Source: Acidobacteriota bacterium (lineage in GTDB: Bacteria; Acidobacteriota; Terriglobia; Bryobacterales; Bryobacteraceae). From it: 64,000 nt of DNA. This document shows, piece by piece, positions 18,086-27,111 of the stretch (position 1 is the stretch's first letter; the number at the start of each line of letters is the position of its first letter). Below the pieces are notes generated by a model that worked only from the letters and a program-made list of their open reading frames with translations, had not been told where the DNA came from and did not search any database. The position numbers and the translations under genes were made by a program. Location: the NCBI GenBank assembly GCA_017307505.1, contig JAFKEE010000023.1, positions 124,001 to 188,000 on the forward strand. Reading direction: 5' to 3'.

Positions 18086-18870
18086 GTGCAAGAACTCGTT
18101 ACGCAAAGTGGGGAGGTTCCTCTCGTTCGCTTCCCTCGGCGTGACAGGAAAGGTGTGCCCCCGCGCGTTCTACGTGGAGAACTGTTTCGTATGGACGAGA
18201 TGAGTATGCGAGTAGTCGAGAAACACGGGACTTCTGTTCTTTTTGATGCACCAGTGTGGAGGCACTTGCCGGTTCATTATACGTCTGAGGGTCTCGACGT
18301 CGGCACTCAGCAAGTGATGCAACACTGGGAGCGGCCGTTGATGTCGCATTTGGTACGCAATGCGACCAGACGAAGGGGTCGAGTCTTGGAGGTCGGCTTT
18401 GGCTTAGGGATTGCGTCGGCCTTCGCCAACGAACGTGGGTGTGAGGAATACTGTATTATCGAGGCTCATCCACAAATCGCCGAAGCAGCGCGCACATAGG
18501 CGCGGCAGCAGGTGATACCAGTACTCGTCGTGCAGGATTTCTGGCAGAACGTCATCGCAGATCTCGGTAGGTTCCACGATGTGCTTTTCGACACGCGCCC
18601 CGTCGATCGCGATACCGCATCCAACAACTACAAGTCGTTCTTTTCGGTTGCGCACCGGGTACTCGCAAAAGACAGTTGCGCGTTCGTACGCAATTTGTCG
18701 AAGCACCTATCGGAGCATCTCCCCGCTTGGCCGTCCGCTTGTGATATACTCCACCGAAGCTTTCGAGGGGAAGGCCAATATGATGGGCAGATCGATCAAG
18801 TCTGCAAACACATCCGGTTCGACGGGGGGGCCCACGTCTTGCTTCGAAGCGGGTACGTTCGCCGATGGAC
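18086..18870 (+). pseudogene. GAMT-like methyltransferase copy 1, interrupted by TAG
   Basis: Paralogue of the gene at 20529. The N-terminal half is good (VMQHWERPLMSHL, RGRVLEVGFGLGIASAFANERGCEEYCIIEAHP), but a TAG at 18497-18499 stands where copy 2 has Trp (TGG). The same frame continues as VVQDFWQNVIADLG... VLFDTRPVDRDTASNNYKSF. Beyond about 18690 the homology moves to other frames (IYSTEAFE near 18740), with extra bases relative to copy 2. The catalytic-region DTYP of copy 2 is DTRP here. The true start is uncertain (18086 or 18191). It is probably inactive. Confidence 0.8.
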
Positions 18871-19002
18871 GACCGGCCATCGATCTTCGCCGACACAACA
18901 CAGTCTCGCTTCACAACGTCGTGGGCTACGGCGCCACTGCTAGAGGGATGCTCGGCCCCCCTCGCAACGCAACTGCATTGTGGAGTATGGAGGATCCTTC
19001 GC

Positions 19003-20334
19003 ATGGCGCACAGATTGGCTGCTGAGACCTTCATCGAACCGTGTGAGGATTCATTCCTCGTGTACGCGCCGCTGAAGGGTGTTGCCTTTACCGTCAATGG
19101 TTCCGCGGCCGCTTTTCTGCGAACGCTCGCCCAGGACGGTATGACAGAAATCTCGCCTGAGTACCGCGAACTGTTCACTTTCGTCGAAGAACTCGGGCTC
19201 GTCGGCGGCAATGAACCAAAGCGGCCCTCGGTCGAAAGCGAAGCGTTTGAGCCAACGTCGGCCTATCTGCTACTTACTGCAGACTGCAACCTTCGTTGTC
19301 AGTATTGCTTCAGCAAGGGCGGCGACTCTAAAACCAACCTCTCGGTAACGGTCGCGAAGGCTGCGATCGATATTATCGTTGAAAATGCGCGGAGAAGATT
19401 CATCCAGCCCAAAATCAGATACCACGGCGGTGGCGAACCTACGCTCAGGTGGGATGTCCTCACTGAGACAGCCATGTATCTGAAAGCTGAAGCCGCGAGA
19501 CACTCTCTCACTCCACATCTCGGCATAAATACGAATGGCGTGCTCCCTGAGTACAAGCTGAAGTGGATGGCGGAAAACCTGGACGCTATCTACATCTCGT
19601 TCGACGGCCCGCAGGATTCACACGATCTCCAGCGCCCTACCTTTGGTGGAGGTGGATCCTATGCGGCCGTCTGGAAGACGATGCAGTGGCTTTCGGAAGC
19701 CGGCAAACAGTTCGCCGTCAGATCAACGATCACCAAGAATAATTTTGGTCATATGGCGAAGATCGTTGATATGCTTTCGCCGTTTGGTGTGAGCGGCATC
19801 GAGCTAGAACCGCTCACAGTATGTGGACGGGCCTACACCAGCCAATCCGAAGCACCTTCACCCACTGAGTACATCCAAGGGTACAAGGAGGCTTATGCTA
19901 GAGCGAAGCACCACGGTATGGACATCCTCTATTCGGGTGTGCGCATCGACGCGATAGGATCGATCTTTTGCGGAGCTGCGGGCAGGAACTTTGCCGTGAC
20001 GCCTTCTGGGCATAGCACTTTCTGCCATCGCGTCAGCGATGTTTCAGAACCGGGTGCTGAACACTACATTTACGGAAAGTACAGCGAGGAGACGGGGACC
20101 TTCATCTTCGACCGGGAGAAGATCGGCGCAATGAAGGGGATGAGCTGTGAGAAGTCGACTGCATGCCAAGATTGCTTTGCAAAGTGGAACTGCGGAGGCG
20201 GATGTTACGCCCAGAACCACGAAGAGACTGGTAAGTTGATGCTCGATCATCGGACGGACCGTTGCACGATGACCCGGGAGTTGACGAAGTTTCGTATTGT
20301 CGAAAGGATACAGTTGGCGAATCCTATCAAATAG
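19003..20334 (+). CDS. radical SAM / SPASM peptide-modifying enzyme with RRE-like N-terminus
   Basis: 443 aa from the ATG at 19003, selected because GGAGG sits nine bases upstream (18989-18993); a frame open to 18865 would run through the decayed methyltransferase. Residues 1-70 look like a PqqD-type recognition element (FLVYAPLKGVAFTVNGSAAAFLR... FVEELGLVGG). The radical SAM cluster is C95-C99-C102 (CNLRCQYC) with HGGGEPT at 141-147. A Cys-rich SPASM end (CHRVSD, CEKSTACQDCFAKWNCGGGC, DRC) binds auxiliary 4Fe-4S clusters. Family members install thioether, C-C or C-N crosslinks or epimerise residues in RiPP precursors. Confidence 0.92.
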   Translation: MAHRLAAETFIEPCEDSFLVYAPLKGVAFTVNGSAAAFLRTLAQDGMTEISPEYRELFTFVEELGLVGGNEPKRPSVESEAFEPTSAYLLLTADCNLRCQYCFSKGGDSKTNLSVTVAKAAIDIIVENARRRFIQPKIRYHGGGEPTLRWDVLTETAMYLKAEAARHSLTPHLGINTNGVLPEYKLKWMAENLDAIYISFDGPQDSHDLQRPTFGGGGSYAAVWKTMQWLSEAGKQFAVRSTITKNNFGHMAKIVDMLSPFGVSGIELEPLTVCGRAYTSQSEAPSPTEYIQGYKEAYARAKHHGMDILYSGVRIDAIGSIFCGAAGRNFAVTPSGHSTFCHRVSDVSEPGAEHYIYGKYSEETGTFIFDREKIGAMKGMSCEKSTACQDCFAKWNCGGGCYAQNHEETGKLMLDHRTDRCTMTRELTKFRIVERIQLANPIK

Positions 20335-20347
20335 AGCAAAGGGGTAC

Positions 20348-20500
20348 ATGCGCATGAAGACCAATGAGACCGCCGTCGAAGCGTTGCAGAACAACCCGGA
20401 ACCTTCTTTGGGCGGAAGCAGTTGGATCGGTCAATACGCCCAGCCTTCCCCAGCATTCGGCGGGTGTACTGGTTGTCCGGACCGACGCTCGCGCATGTGA
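20348..20500 (+). CDS. candidate RiPP precursor peptide 2 (GGCTGCPDRRSRM end)
   Basis: 50 aa (48 if the second ATG at 20354 is used), with AAAGGGG just upstream. It has a short leader-like part (TNETAVEALQNNPEPSLGG), a Trp/Tyr-containing middle (SSWIGQYAQPSPAFGG) and a Cys- and Arg-rich end (CTGCPDRRSRM). It lies 13 bases after the SPASM radical SAM gene and directly before the intact GAMT-like methyltransferase. The arginines near the C-terminus are plausible targets for guanidino methylation. The assignment rests on context and composition. Confidence 0.6.
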   Translation: MRMKTNETAVEALQNNPEPSLGGSSWIGQYAQPSPAFGGCTGCPDRRSRM

Positions 20501-20528
20501 GTTTCCAAGGTTTGGCCACAGCGATTTC

Positions 20529-21188
20529 ATGCTGACAGGTAACATGTCGGACGCGGCACGAACTCCGTTCGAAGCACCCGCTTGGTGTAACCAGTCGGTG
20601 TGCTACACGCCGGAGGGACTTGAGGTGGGTGGCAAACAGGTGATGCAGTACTGGGAGCGCCCCCTTATGCGGCAACTTGCCTCCTATGCCACTCGACGAA
20701 GGGGGCGCGTCCTTGAGGTCGGGTTTGGCCTCGGGATATCTGCTAATTATATAGCGGAATTCGGCTGCGAGGACTACTGTGTCATCGAGGCGCACCCATT
20801 GATTGCGGAGAAGGCGCGCGCCTGGGCGGCGACACAGTCCATCGCTGTGAAAGTCGTCGAGGACTTTTGGCAAAACGTCGTAGGCCGCTTAGGTGTATTC
20901 GATGGCATTCTCTTTGACACATACCCGGTAGACGCCGATGCTGCGTCCAACAACTATAAGTCTTTCCTGCCCTGCGCTCAGAGCTTCCTCGCGAATGAGG
21001 GCGTTCTCACGTACTACTCCGAGGAAACGAGGGAATTTCGGTCAGATCACCTTCAGCGTATTCTTGAACATTTTGACACCGTAGAATTCACAGTAGTCGA
21101 GCATCTCAGGGTCCCAGTGAATTGCCGTTATTGGAAGCACGACCACATGGTATTGCCTTGTCTCAGCCGTCCGCGGGTTCGACGCTAG
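20529..21188 (+). CDS. GAMT-like guanidino/arginine N-methyltransferase, copy 2
   Basis: About 219 aa from the ATG at 20529 (20544 is also possible; the frame is open to 20364 but overlaps the precursor gene). It follows guanidinoacetate methyltransferase closely: VMQYWERPLMRQLA, RGRVLEVGFGLGI (SAM motif I), YCVIEAHP, ILFDTYPVD, GVLTYYSEE, and CRYWKHDHMVLP aligning with the CRYYAFPQM..P end of GAMT. GAMT and Rmt2 relatives methylate guanidino nitrogens. Inside a RiPP cluster it may methylate arginine in the core peptide. Confidence 0.8.
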   Translation: MLTGNMSDAARTPFEAPAWCNQSVCYTPEGLEVGGKQVMQYWERPLMRQLASYATRRRGRVLEVGFGLGISANYIAEFGCEDYCVIEAHPLIAEKARAWAATQSIAVKVVEDFWQNVVGRLGVFDGILFDTYPVDADAASNNYKSFLPCAQSFLANEGVLTYYSEETREFRSDHLQRILEHFDTVEFTVVEHLRVPVNCRYWKHDHMVLPCLSRPRVRR

Positions 21189-21312
21189 TGACCCCGCGGT
21201 GTATGCGAATCTGGCGCGTTATGGCGGTACCGAGCATTTCGGTGATGGAAGCTAGTGTGGTGTGGTGCACGCTGCAACTCTATGGTTTTGTATAAGACGG
21301 CCAGGAGGAGGT

Positions 21313-23298
21313 GTGCGCGTCAAAGTCGGATTAGTCCAAATTAACCATAGCTTTCATGGGCAGAGTTTCCTTCCTTATTCTGTCGCACTGCTTCAGGCCT
21401 ATGTCGAGCAGTTCGCGCATCAGCCTGAGCGGTTTGATTTCATCCTGCCCATCTACAAACGGCTCCCAGTTGCACAGATCCTGGAGGCTCTCGTCGACGC
21501 CGACATCGTTGGTTTCAGTACGTATGCTTGGAATGGTCGGATATCCATCGAAGTCGCGCGTCGCCTGAAGGACCGCAATCCGAATGTCGTTGTCGTGTTC
21601 GGAGGACCACATGTTCCTGACGACGCGGAATCCTTCCTAAGATCCAACCCTTTCATTGACGTTGCTGTCCACAATGAAGGTGAGCGCGTCTTCCTTGCTC
21701 TGTTGGACCAGTATCCGGCGATTGAAGCCGCTTCCGTAGAGAGTGCAAGCTTTGTCGGAAAGGATGGTTGTTATCATGGCGGGGCGAAGGCGCGGCGGAT
21801 CAGCGACCTTGACCAGGTTCCTTCACCATTTCTCTCCGGTGTACTGGATCGGTTGATAGCTGCGCATCCAGAAGAATCCTGGATCGGTCTTTGGGAGACG
21901 AATCGCGGTTGCCCGTTCGCATGCACGTTCTGCGATTGGGGGTCAGCGACGGCCTCGAAGGTCCATACATTTGCCCTCGATCGCCTGCAGGCAGAGATCG
22001 ATTGGTTCTCTCGCCATCAGGTAGAATTCATCTACTGCTGTGACGCCAACTTTGGCATCCTAAAGCGGGATGTTGAGATTGCCCGCTATGTGGCGGCGAA
22101 GAAGCGGTCGACAGGATATCCCAATGCACTATCGGTGCAGAACACGAAGAATGCGACAGAGCGCGCATACCAAACCCAAAAAGTGCTAGCTGACGCCGGC
22201 TTGAGCAAGGGCGTAGCCTTATCGATGCAGAGTCTCGAGTCCGAGACTCTTATAAACATTAAACGCGGCAACATCTCACTGAATACGTATTTCGAACTGC
22301 AGCGACGGTTCAACCGTGGTGGTATCGATACGTACTCTGACCTGATTCTGGGCCTGCCGGGGGAAACGTACGAGTCTTTTGCTGAAGGGGCCGATAGGTT
22401 GATAGCGAGTGGACAACATACCCGTATTCGATTCAACAATCTCTCAATTCTCCCGAACTCTGAGATGGGCAGCAGCGCCTACCGTGATCGATATGGCATG
22501 ACAACTGTAAAGTCGAAACTGATCGTTCTTCCGCGCTACGGTCGCGAAAGTGAGGATGATGTCGAGGAGATTCAGGATCTTGTCGTCTCAACGTCTGCGA
22601 TGCCGCTATGCGATTGGCAACGTGCTCGCGTCTTCGGGTGGATGACGTCGCTATTACACTTCGACAGATTGACGCAGATTCCTCTTATCGTCGCCAACCA
22701 AACGTCCGGGATCAGCTATCGGAGAATGATCGAAGAGGTGATGGATGTTGATCGGAGCTATCCATTGCTTGCGGGTGTTCGAGACTGGTTGTGGGCTGAA
22801 GCTGCGGCGATCCAAAGGGGAGGGTCGGAATATCCATTTTCCGAGGACTGGCTCGGGATGTACTGGCCGACAGATGAGTATGTGTTTATTACTCTCACTA
22901 CTGAAGGACAGTTAGGCGAACTGTATCGCGAAATGGCTGATCTGTTTACGAAGCTACTTATGTCCCATGGAGCGAGTTCGTCGATCCCAGCAGTGCAGGA
23001 GGCATTCACCTTGAATCAAGCCTTGATCAAACAGCCATTTGTTTACGATGACATTCTCGTGCCTACGGAGCATGACATCATGGGATTATATTACGCAGTT
23101 CTCAAGGGTGAAGTTGCCGAGCTTCGGCGACAAGCGATGATCACCCGCGTTGAACGGTCGAAAGCGGTTTACAGTGACCTGCAGGTGTGGTGCCGGGAGG
23201 TCGTCTGGTGGAGCAAGCAGAAGGGATCGTACTTGTACGAAAGCAACTCTAGAGAGGCTGGCGTTGCGTGCTCTTCGGCCCCGCTTGAGATGCGATAG
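21313..23298 (+). CDS. B12-binding radical SAM protein
   Basis: 662 aa from a GTG at 21313, preferred because AGGAGGAG lies at 21303-21310; an ATG at 21262 is in frame but lacks such a site. The cobalamin-binding Rossmann region covers about residues 1-140 (VGLVQINHSF, VGFSTYAWN, VVVFGGPHVPDDAE), without a DxHxxG motif, as in many of this class. The radical SAM cluster is C200-C204-C207 (RGCPFACTFCDWG). A ~250-residue C-terminal part is family-specific. Known relatives C-methylate unactivated carbons, including in RiPP maturation. Confidence 0.9.
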   Translation: MRVKVGLVQINHSFHGQSFLPYSVALLQAYVEQFAHQPERFDFILPIYKRLPVAQILEALVDADIVGFSTYAWNGRISIEVARRLKDRNPNVVVVFGGPHVPDDAESFLRSNPFIDVAVHNEGERVFLALLDQYPAIEAASVESASFVGKDGCYHGGAKARRISDLDQVPSPFLSGVLDRLIAAHPEESWIGLWETNRGCPFACTFCDWGSATASKVHTFALDRLQAEIDWFSRHQVEFIYCCDANFGILKRDVEIARYVAAKKRSTGYPNALSVQNTKNATERAYQTQKVLADAGLSKGVALSMQSLESETLINIKRGNISLNTYFELQRRFNRGGIDTYSDLILGLPGETYESFAEGADRLIASGQHTRIRFNNLSILPNSEMGSSAYRDRYGMTTVKSKLIVLPRYGRESEDDVEEIQDLVVSTSAMPLCDWQRARVFGWMTSLLHFDRLTQIPLIVANQTSGISYRRMIEEVMDVDRSYPLLAGVRDWLWAEAAAIQRGGSEYPFSEDWLGMYWPTDEYVFITLTTEGQLGELYREMADLFTKLLMSHGASSSIPAVQEAFTLNQALIKQPFVYDDILVPTEHDIMGLYYAVLKGEVAELRRQAMITRVERSKAVYSDLQVWCREVVWWSKQKGSYLYESNSREAGVACSSAPLEMR

Positions 23299-23301
23299 CC
23301 G

Positions 23302-24084
23302 TCAGGCACCCCCCTGAGGCTTTGACACGCGGAATAGAAACCGACTGCTGTAGAAGAAATAGCGGCCGTCTGCATAAAGAGACTCCAGGTCATGAATCCA
23401 TCTCTCGTACTCGTCCACCGAGATCAGCCCTCGGCTGAGCACAAACTCACCGATCACTTCGGCTAGACCGTGGCTATACGTCCCGTCGTGAAATTCCAGG
23501 TTCAGTATCGGCAACGCGCTAACTTCATCGAGCACGAAACCAGCCTCTCTAGCTCTAGGTGCCATCGTCCGGGGCAACCCCGGATGGAGACAGTGGGTTC
23601 GCCACGCATTCATTATCGACGCCATGGTTGACGGAACATCTGAGTGCCATATGACCCCATCCCAGTCAGTTGCAACAAAGAGCGCCCGACCGCTCGGCTT
23701 GAGGGAGTCGAACACGTTCTTTATGGCGGTGTCCACTTGTGGAAGATATTCGAGGACCTGTACACACGTCGCTATGTCAAACGTCTTGCCGAGACCGTGG
23801 CTGGCCATGATGTCGCAACATTCGTACGACAGCCAAGAGCAATGGTTTCTCTGACTGGCGGCGTCCACGATTTCGGGCGAGATATCGACACCGGTAACTG
23901 AACCTGTTTTCCCGACGAGATCGGCCATGCTCTGGCAAAGATGTCCCAGGCCACATCCCAGATCGACGATCCGTTCTCCAGGAAGAAGGGCCAGTTGGCG
24001 CATGACCTCGGCGCGCTGTAAGACAGCATCTGGCGAGAGATTAAAGGAGTCTATCCGCTTCACGAGATCCATAGTGATCTGCAT
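23302..24084 (-). CDS. class I SAM-dependent methyltransferase
   Basis: 260 aa. SAM-binding motif I is IVDLGCGLGHLCQ (about residues 39-51), with SVTGVDISPEIVDAA as motif II and FDIATCVQVLEYLPQ as motif III/IV, followed by SLKPSGRALFVATDW. It belongs to the UbiE/Methyltransf_11 style of small-molecule methyltransferases. It is convergent with the B12 radical SAM gene, four bases apart, so it belongs to the cluster by position, but its own promoter must lie in the 24.1-kb gap. Substrate unknown. Confidence 0.85.
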   Translation of the reverse strand: MQITMDLVKRIDSFNLSPDAVLQRAEVMRQLALLPGERIVDLGCGLGHLCQSMADLVGKTGSVTGVDISPEIVDAASQRNHCSWLSYECCDIMASHGLGKTFDIATCVQVLEYLPQVDTAIKNVFDSLKPSGRALFVATDWDGVIWHSDVPSTMASIMNAWRTHCLHPGLPRTMAPRAREAGFVLDEVSALPILNLEFHDGTYSHGLAEVIGEFVLSRGLISVDEYERWIHDLESLYADGRYFFYSSRFLFRVSKPQGGA

Positions 24085-24800
24085 CGTCGCCGAAATGGTA
24101 GTCTACACCAACACCCGCGACTGGTTCAGGGTTTCCTAACATCTTCCGGCCCGGGGTCGGTGTCGATGTGATCGCGCTTAGCAGTGGCATACCCGTGAAG
24201 GCTGCGGTGGGATCTCCAAGCGATTGAATAAGGTGGAATCAGGCGACGCTACCGCCTCATGCCGCCTCATTCTCCGACCCCTCGACGTTCAGCCTGCCCG
24301 CGTAGAACCGCGAAGTAGCCGCTAAGCCAGACGTTTCGTGGTGAAGCGGCGAAACTGTGGGGCGGTATCGTCGGCGTGCCTGCGGCGACCAAGTCGTCGA
24401 ACGCGCAAAGAGCCGGAGCGCGACTGGACCTTGTCCTTTCCGTGAGTCCTGTTGCCGGCTAGAGAATGGCCAGCGTCAGCTCCTGACTGGAAAGACAGGA
24501 TTGCATGGAAAGTAGTCCTGGTTGGGCCTCGTGGTCGAGATTCTCGCGACTGCCACTCAATGGGTAGCAGGCCAACTCTGGATCATAACGAACGAAATGC
24601 CGCACTTCGTTGCCTCTCTCGACCAGCGAGGTCCGTGTGCTGACAATGACTGAAGATTCTACCAGTATCTGGGAACTGGCGGAAAGAGTCGCTGGCGATG
24701 TCGTCGGCTGACGGTAACTGACGATTTCAGCGGCACCTGTTCCGGGCAGTCGTTTTAAGCAGTCCTCGCGCAGAATGTTCCCTAAGGAGAAATCAACACC
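24085..24800. other. long intergenic region, no gene seen
   Basis: About 716 bases between the divergent methyltransferase and membrane-operon genes. Short frames on both strands lack protein character. No tRNA, hairpin or repeat stands out. A strong ribosome-binding site (AAGGAG) near 24783-24788 serves the gene at 24801. The region may contain promoters for both flanking units. Confidence 0.4.
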
Positions 24801-25892
24801 ATGGCTAAGAACTGGTGGCAAGTCTGGATCTTCAATCCCTACGGCACCTTCAACATTAAGAGGCAGGGCAGGATAGACGGCAAGCTCGGAATCCCACCTT
24901 GGCATTCGGAACAGCAACCTGACTTCCTCCGCGAGCTGTATCATCTGACCCAAACTACACTCGAGTCCTTGGTGGAGCGGTGGCACCATCTTGACCGCAC
25001 CCTCAAGGGAGCCTGGGTCAACGCTACGCTTCGCCAGCAGCAAGCCGAAAAGGAATTGGTCGAAGCTGCAGAGCGAGAAGAGCAAGCGCAACGGCGGCAT
25101 GACGAGATCCATGGCCGCCGCCTTGCAGTACCCGACTCTCGCAGTCGAGCGTTCTTCTATTGGCTTGCAGTCGCTGTGATCCTGATCTGCGAGTTTCCGC
25201 TAAACGCCGTAGTGTTCCAACAACTTGGCGTTTCTTACTACGAGACGTGGCTCATGACGGGCGGCATCGCGATTGCAATGGTCGCGTGCGCCCACTTCCT
25301 TGGTGAACAGCTGCACCTTCCGGTGGACGGACGGCCGAAGGTCATAGTCAACCGGATCCTCCTCGCCATCGTTCCGTTCACGGCCATAGTACTCGTCGCC
25401 ATGCTGCGCCGTGACCACATGAGGCAGATTTCCAATCTGGACCCCGCCGAGCTTCTCGGCACGAACCTGATCATCAACGCCCTGATTTTCTGGGCACTGA
25501 CCTACTACTCCTACAAGCTCCACGACCCTGTCGTTGAAGCCGTGTTGGTGGCCATAACCCGACGCCTGATTAAGGAGCACCAATTGCACTTGGCAGAAAA
25601 GGCTACCGCCACTGCCAGGATTAACCGTCAGACGTCGCACCGCGAAGCCCTGCAAGATGCGAATGGCTGGATCAGTGAAGTGCGGCGACGGGCAGCGTTG
25701 TACCGGCGGACCCACCTACGGGCACGATCCGATCGCGACCAGCAGCCAACCGCAGTGCCGGAGTGGTTCAACCGTGAACCTGCTCTAACCATCCACGAGG
25801 AGCTCACGCGATTGGAGTGGGATATTCACCCACGGCTCGAGGTCCAGGAGCAGGCCATACCTGCCATGGCGTTTCGAGCAACTACGAGGTAA
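24801..25892 (+). CDS. four-helix membrane protein with N-terminal coiled coil
   Basis: 363 aa, AAGGAG about 12 bases upstream. Residues 60-105 form a charged coiled-coil-like helix (Gln/Glu/Arg-rich, EKELVEAAEREEQAQRRHDE). Four hydrophobic segments follow near 116-142, 149-169, 182-203 and 227-243, then a basic cytoplasmic-looking tail (residues 250-363). I recognise no family. It heads a four-gene operon with a lipoprotein, a small membrane protein and a second lipoprotein, which suggests an envelope-associated assembly. Confidence 0.8.
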   Translation: MAKNWWQVWIFNPYGTFNIKRQGRIDGKLGIPPWHSEQQPDFLRELYHLTQTTLESLVERWHHLDRTLKGAWVNATLRQQQAEKELVEAAEREEQAQRRHDEIHGRRLAVPDSRSRAFFYWLAVAVILICEFPLNAVVFQQLGVSYYETWLMTGGIAIAMVACAHFLGEQLHLPVDGRPKVIVNRILLAIVPFTAIVLVAMLRRDHMRQISNLDPAELLGTNLIINALIFWALTYYSYKLHDPVVEAVLVAITRRLIKEHQLHLAEKATATARINRQTSHREALQDANGWISEVRRRAALYRRTHLRARSDRDQQPTAVPEWFNREPALTIHEELTRLEWDIHPRLEVQEQAIPAMAFRATTR

Positions 25893-25896
25893 GACT

Positions 25897-26691
25897 ATGC
25901 GAAATACTTATACCCTGACAATCGCTCTGGTTGCAGCCGCTCTGAGCAGCGGCTGCCGCCTGACAACCACCAATACGCCAGCCACTGGCACGCTCGTGAT
26001 CTGTCTGTTCGATCGTTCAATCACCGCCGACGCGCCAGAGATTAAAGACCGCTACCTGGCTGATTTCGTCAAGGTGGTAGCCCAGCTCCGTCCCGGCGAC
26101 ACAGTGATAGCTGACGCTATTACTGAAAACCCGGCAGCAACCATGCGCTTTCCTGTGCACGTCGTCCTACCGGCGTACGACCCTGCACGAACGAACCCGT
26201 TGATCCATGGGCGAGAGATGCAGGCGGCTACGCGCACGCTGCTTGAACAGGTGGAACGACTGGTCCGTCAGACTGCCAGTACGAAGAAGACCGCTATCTT
26301 GGATGCGCTCTATGTGACCCGCAAGGCGCTCCAGGGTGAGGCTGGCAAGTCAACTGCTCATCACGCTCTCATCGTGTTCTCGGATATGGTCGAAGACTCG
26401 GGACGGGCCAACTTCGAGCGCGATCCACTCGGCGTGCAACACACAAAGAGCCTTCTCCAACGCGAAGAAGGCAGTGATCGCCTGCCGGATCTCAAGGGAG
26501 TCGACGTATGGGCTGCTGGGGCCACGCCGAATCGGTCAATGGGTGAGGCACGCATCCGCGCCATTGAATCCTTCTGGCATGCATACTTCTCACGTTGCGG
26601 AGCAAGCCTAACGGCGGATCACTATGCACCTGCCCTTCTCAACTTCAGCTTGGTCAGAAATCAGCCGCCAATCAGGGACTCGGAGAACTAG
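25897..26691 (+). CDS. lipoprotein with VWA-like fold (predicted)
   Basis: 264 aa. Residues 1-20 are a lipoprotein signal (VAAALSSGC with Cys20). The mature part begins LVICLFDRS, continues through VVAQLRPGDTVIADAI, ILDALYVTRKAL and HHALIVFSDMVEDSGR, the pattern of a von Willebrand A-type domain, although the metal-binding DxSxS is degenerate (DRSITAD). It starts four bases after the preceding gene. It may be an exported sensor or scaffold. Function unknown. Confidence 0.72.
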   Translation: MRNTYTLTIALVAAALSSGCRLTTTNTPATGTLVICLFDRSITADAPEIKDRYLADFVKVVAQLRPGDTVIADAITENPAATMRFPVHVVLPAYDPARTNPLIHGREMQAATRTLLEQVERLVRQTASTKKTAILDALYVTRKALQGEAGKSTAHHALIVFSDMVEDSGRANFERDPLGVQHTKSLLQREEGSDRLPDLKGVDVWAAGATPNRSMGEARIRAIESFWHAYFSRCGASLTADHYAPALLNFSLVRNQPPIRDSEN

Positions 26692-26694
26692 ATC

Positions 26695-27078
26695 ATGATT
26701 ACGCTACTTGCGTGGCTCCCCGACGAATTCATGGTGCTTGGCATTGCGCTCATCGGCCTAGGCCTGATGGTCGGTCTTCTGACTGGCCGCAGAGCAGCGG
26801 CTTTGTTGGGTTTTACAGTACTACTGGCACTCTCGGGGCCGTTCATCGACGGTTTCCTGGATGCGCTCATTGACGTGGCACCGTGGTGGCTTCTGGTCCT
26901 CCTCGGAGTGTGGCTGATCTTCGCACTCCTTGGAGTAGTGTCCCGCGCACTAATAGGTCGCGGCGCGGCAAACGAAATGGTCGGATCGCTGGCCGCAGAT
27001 GTAGTGCGCTTTGGTTTCAGAATGGTTTTCGGTTTGATCGCTCTGCCTTTTCGCCTGGTGTTTGGGGGAAGGAGATAA
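26695..27078 (+). CDS. small polytopic membrane protein
   Basis: 127 aa with three or four hydrophobic helices (around residues 13-31, 36-56, 64-85 and 105-122) joined by short loops. No family recognised. It starts three bases after the lipoprotein gene and is clearly co-transcribed. It may be an inner-membrane partner of the exported proteins in the operon. Confidence 0.72.
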   Translation: MITLLAWLPDEFMVLGIALIGLGLMVGLLTGRRAAALLGFTVLLALSGPFIDGFLDALIDVAPWWLLVLLGVWLIFALLGVVSRALIGRGAANEMVGSLAADVVRFGFRMVFGLIALPFRLVFGGRR

Positions 27079-27111
27079 ATGGTATCTGACAAACGATAGA
27101 GAGGACACGCA

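Noticed and set aside
18780-19025. 81-codon peptide (MMGRSIKS... ending QIGC) with a good upstream GAGGGGAAGG
   Set aside because: It lies in sequence homologous to the GAMT-like methyltransferase copy 2, so it is probably a chance frame in the decayed copy 1, although its terminal Cys was tempting as a precursor.
20297-20500. Longer 67-codon form of precursor 2
   Set aside because: The extra 17 residues overlap the radical SAM stop and lie upstream of the AAAGGGG site; the 20348 start is better.
24459-25112. 217-codon minus-strand frame
   Set aside because: Half of it is antisense to the membrane protein at 24801 and it has no recognisable domain.
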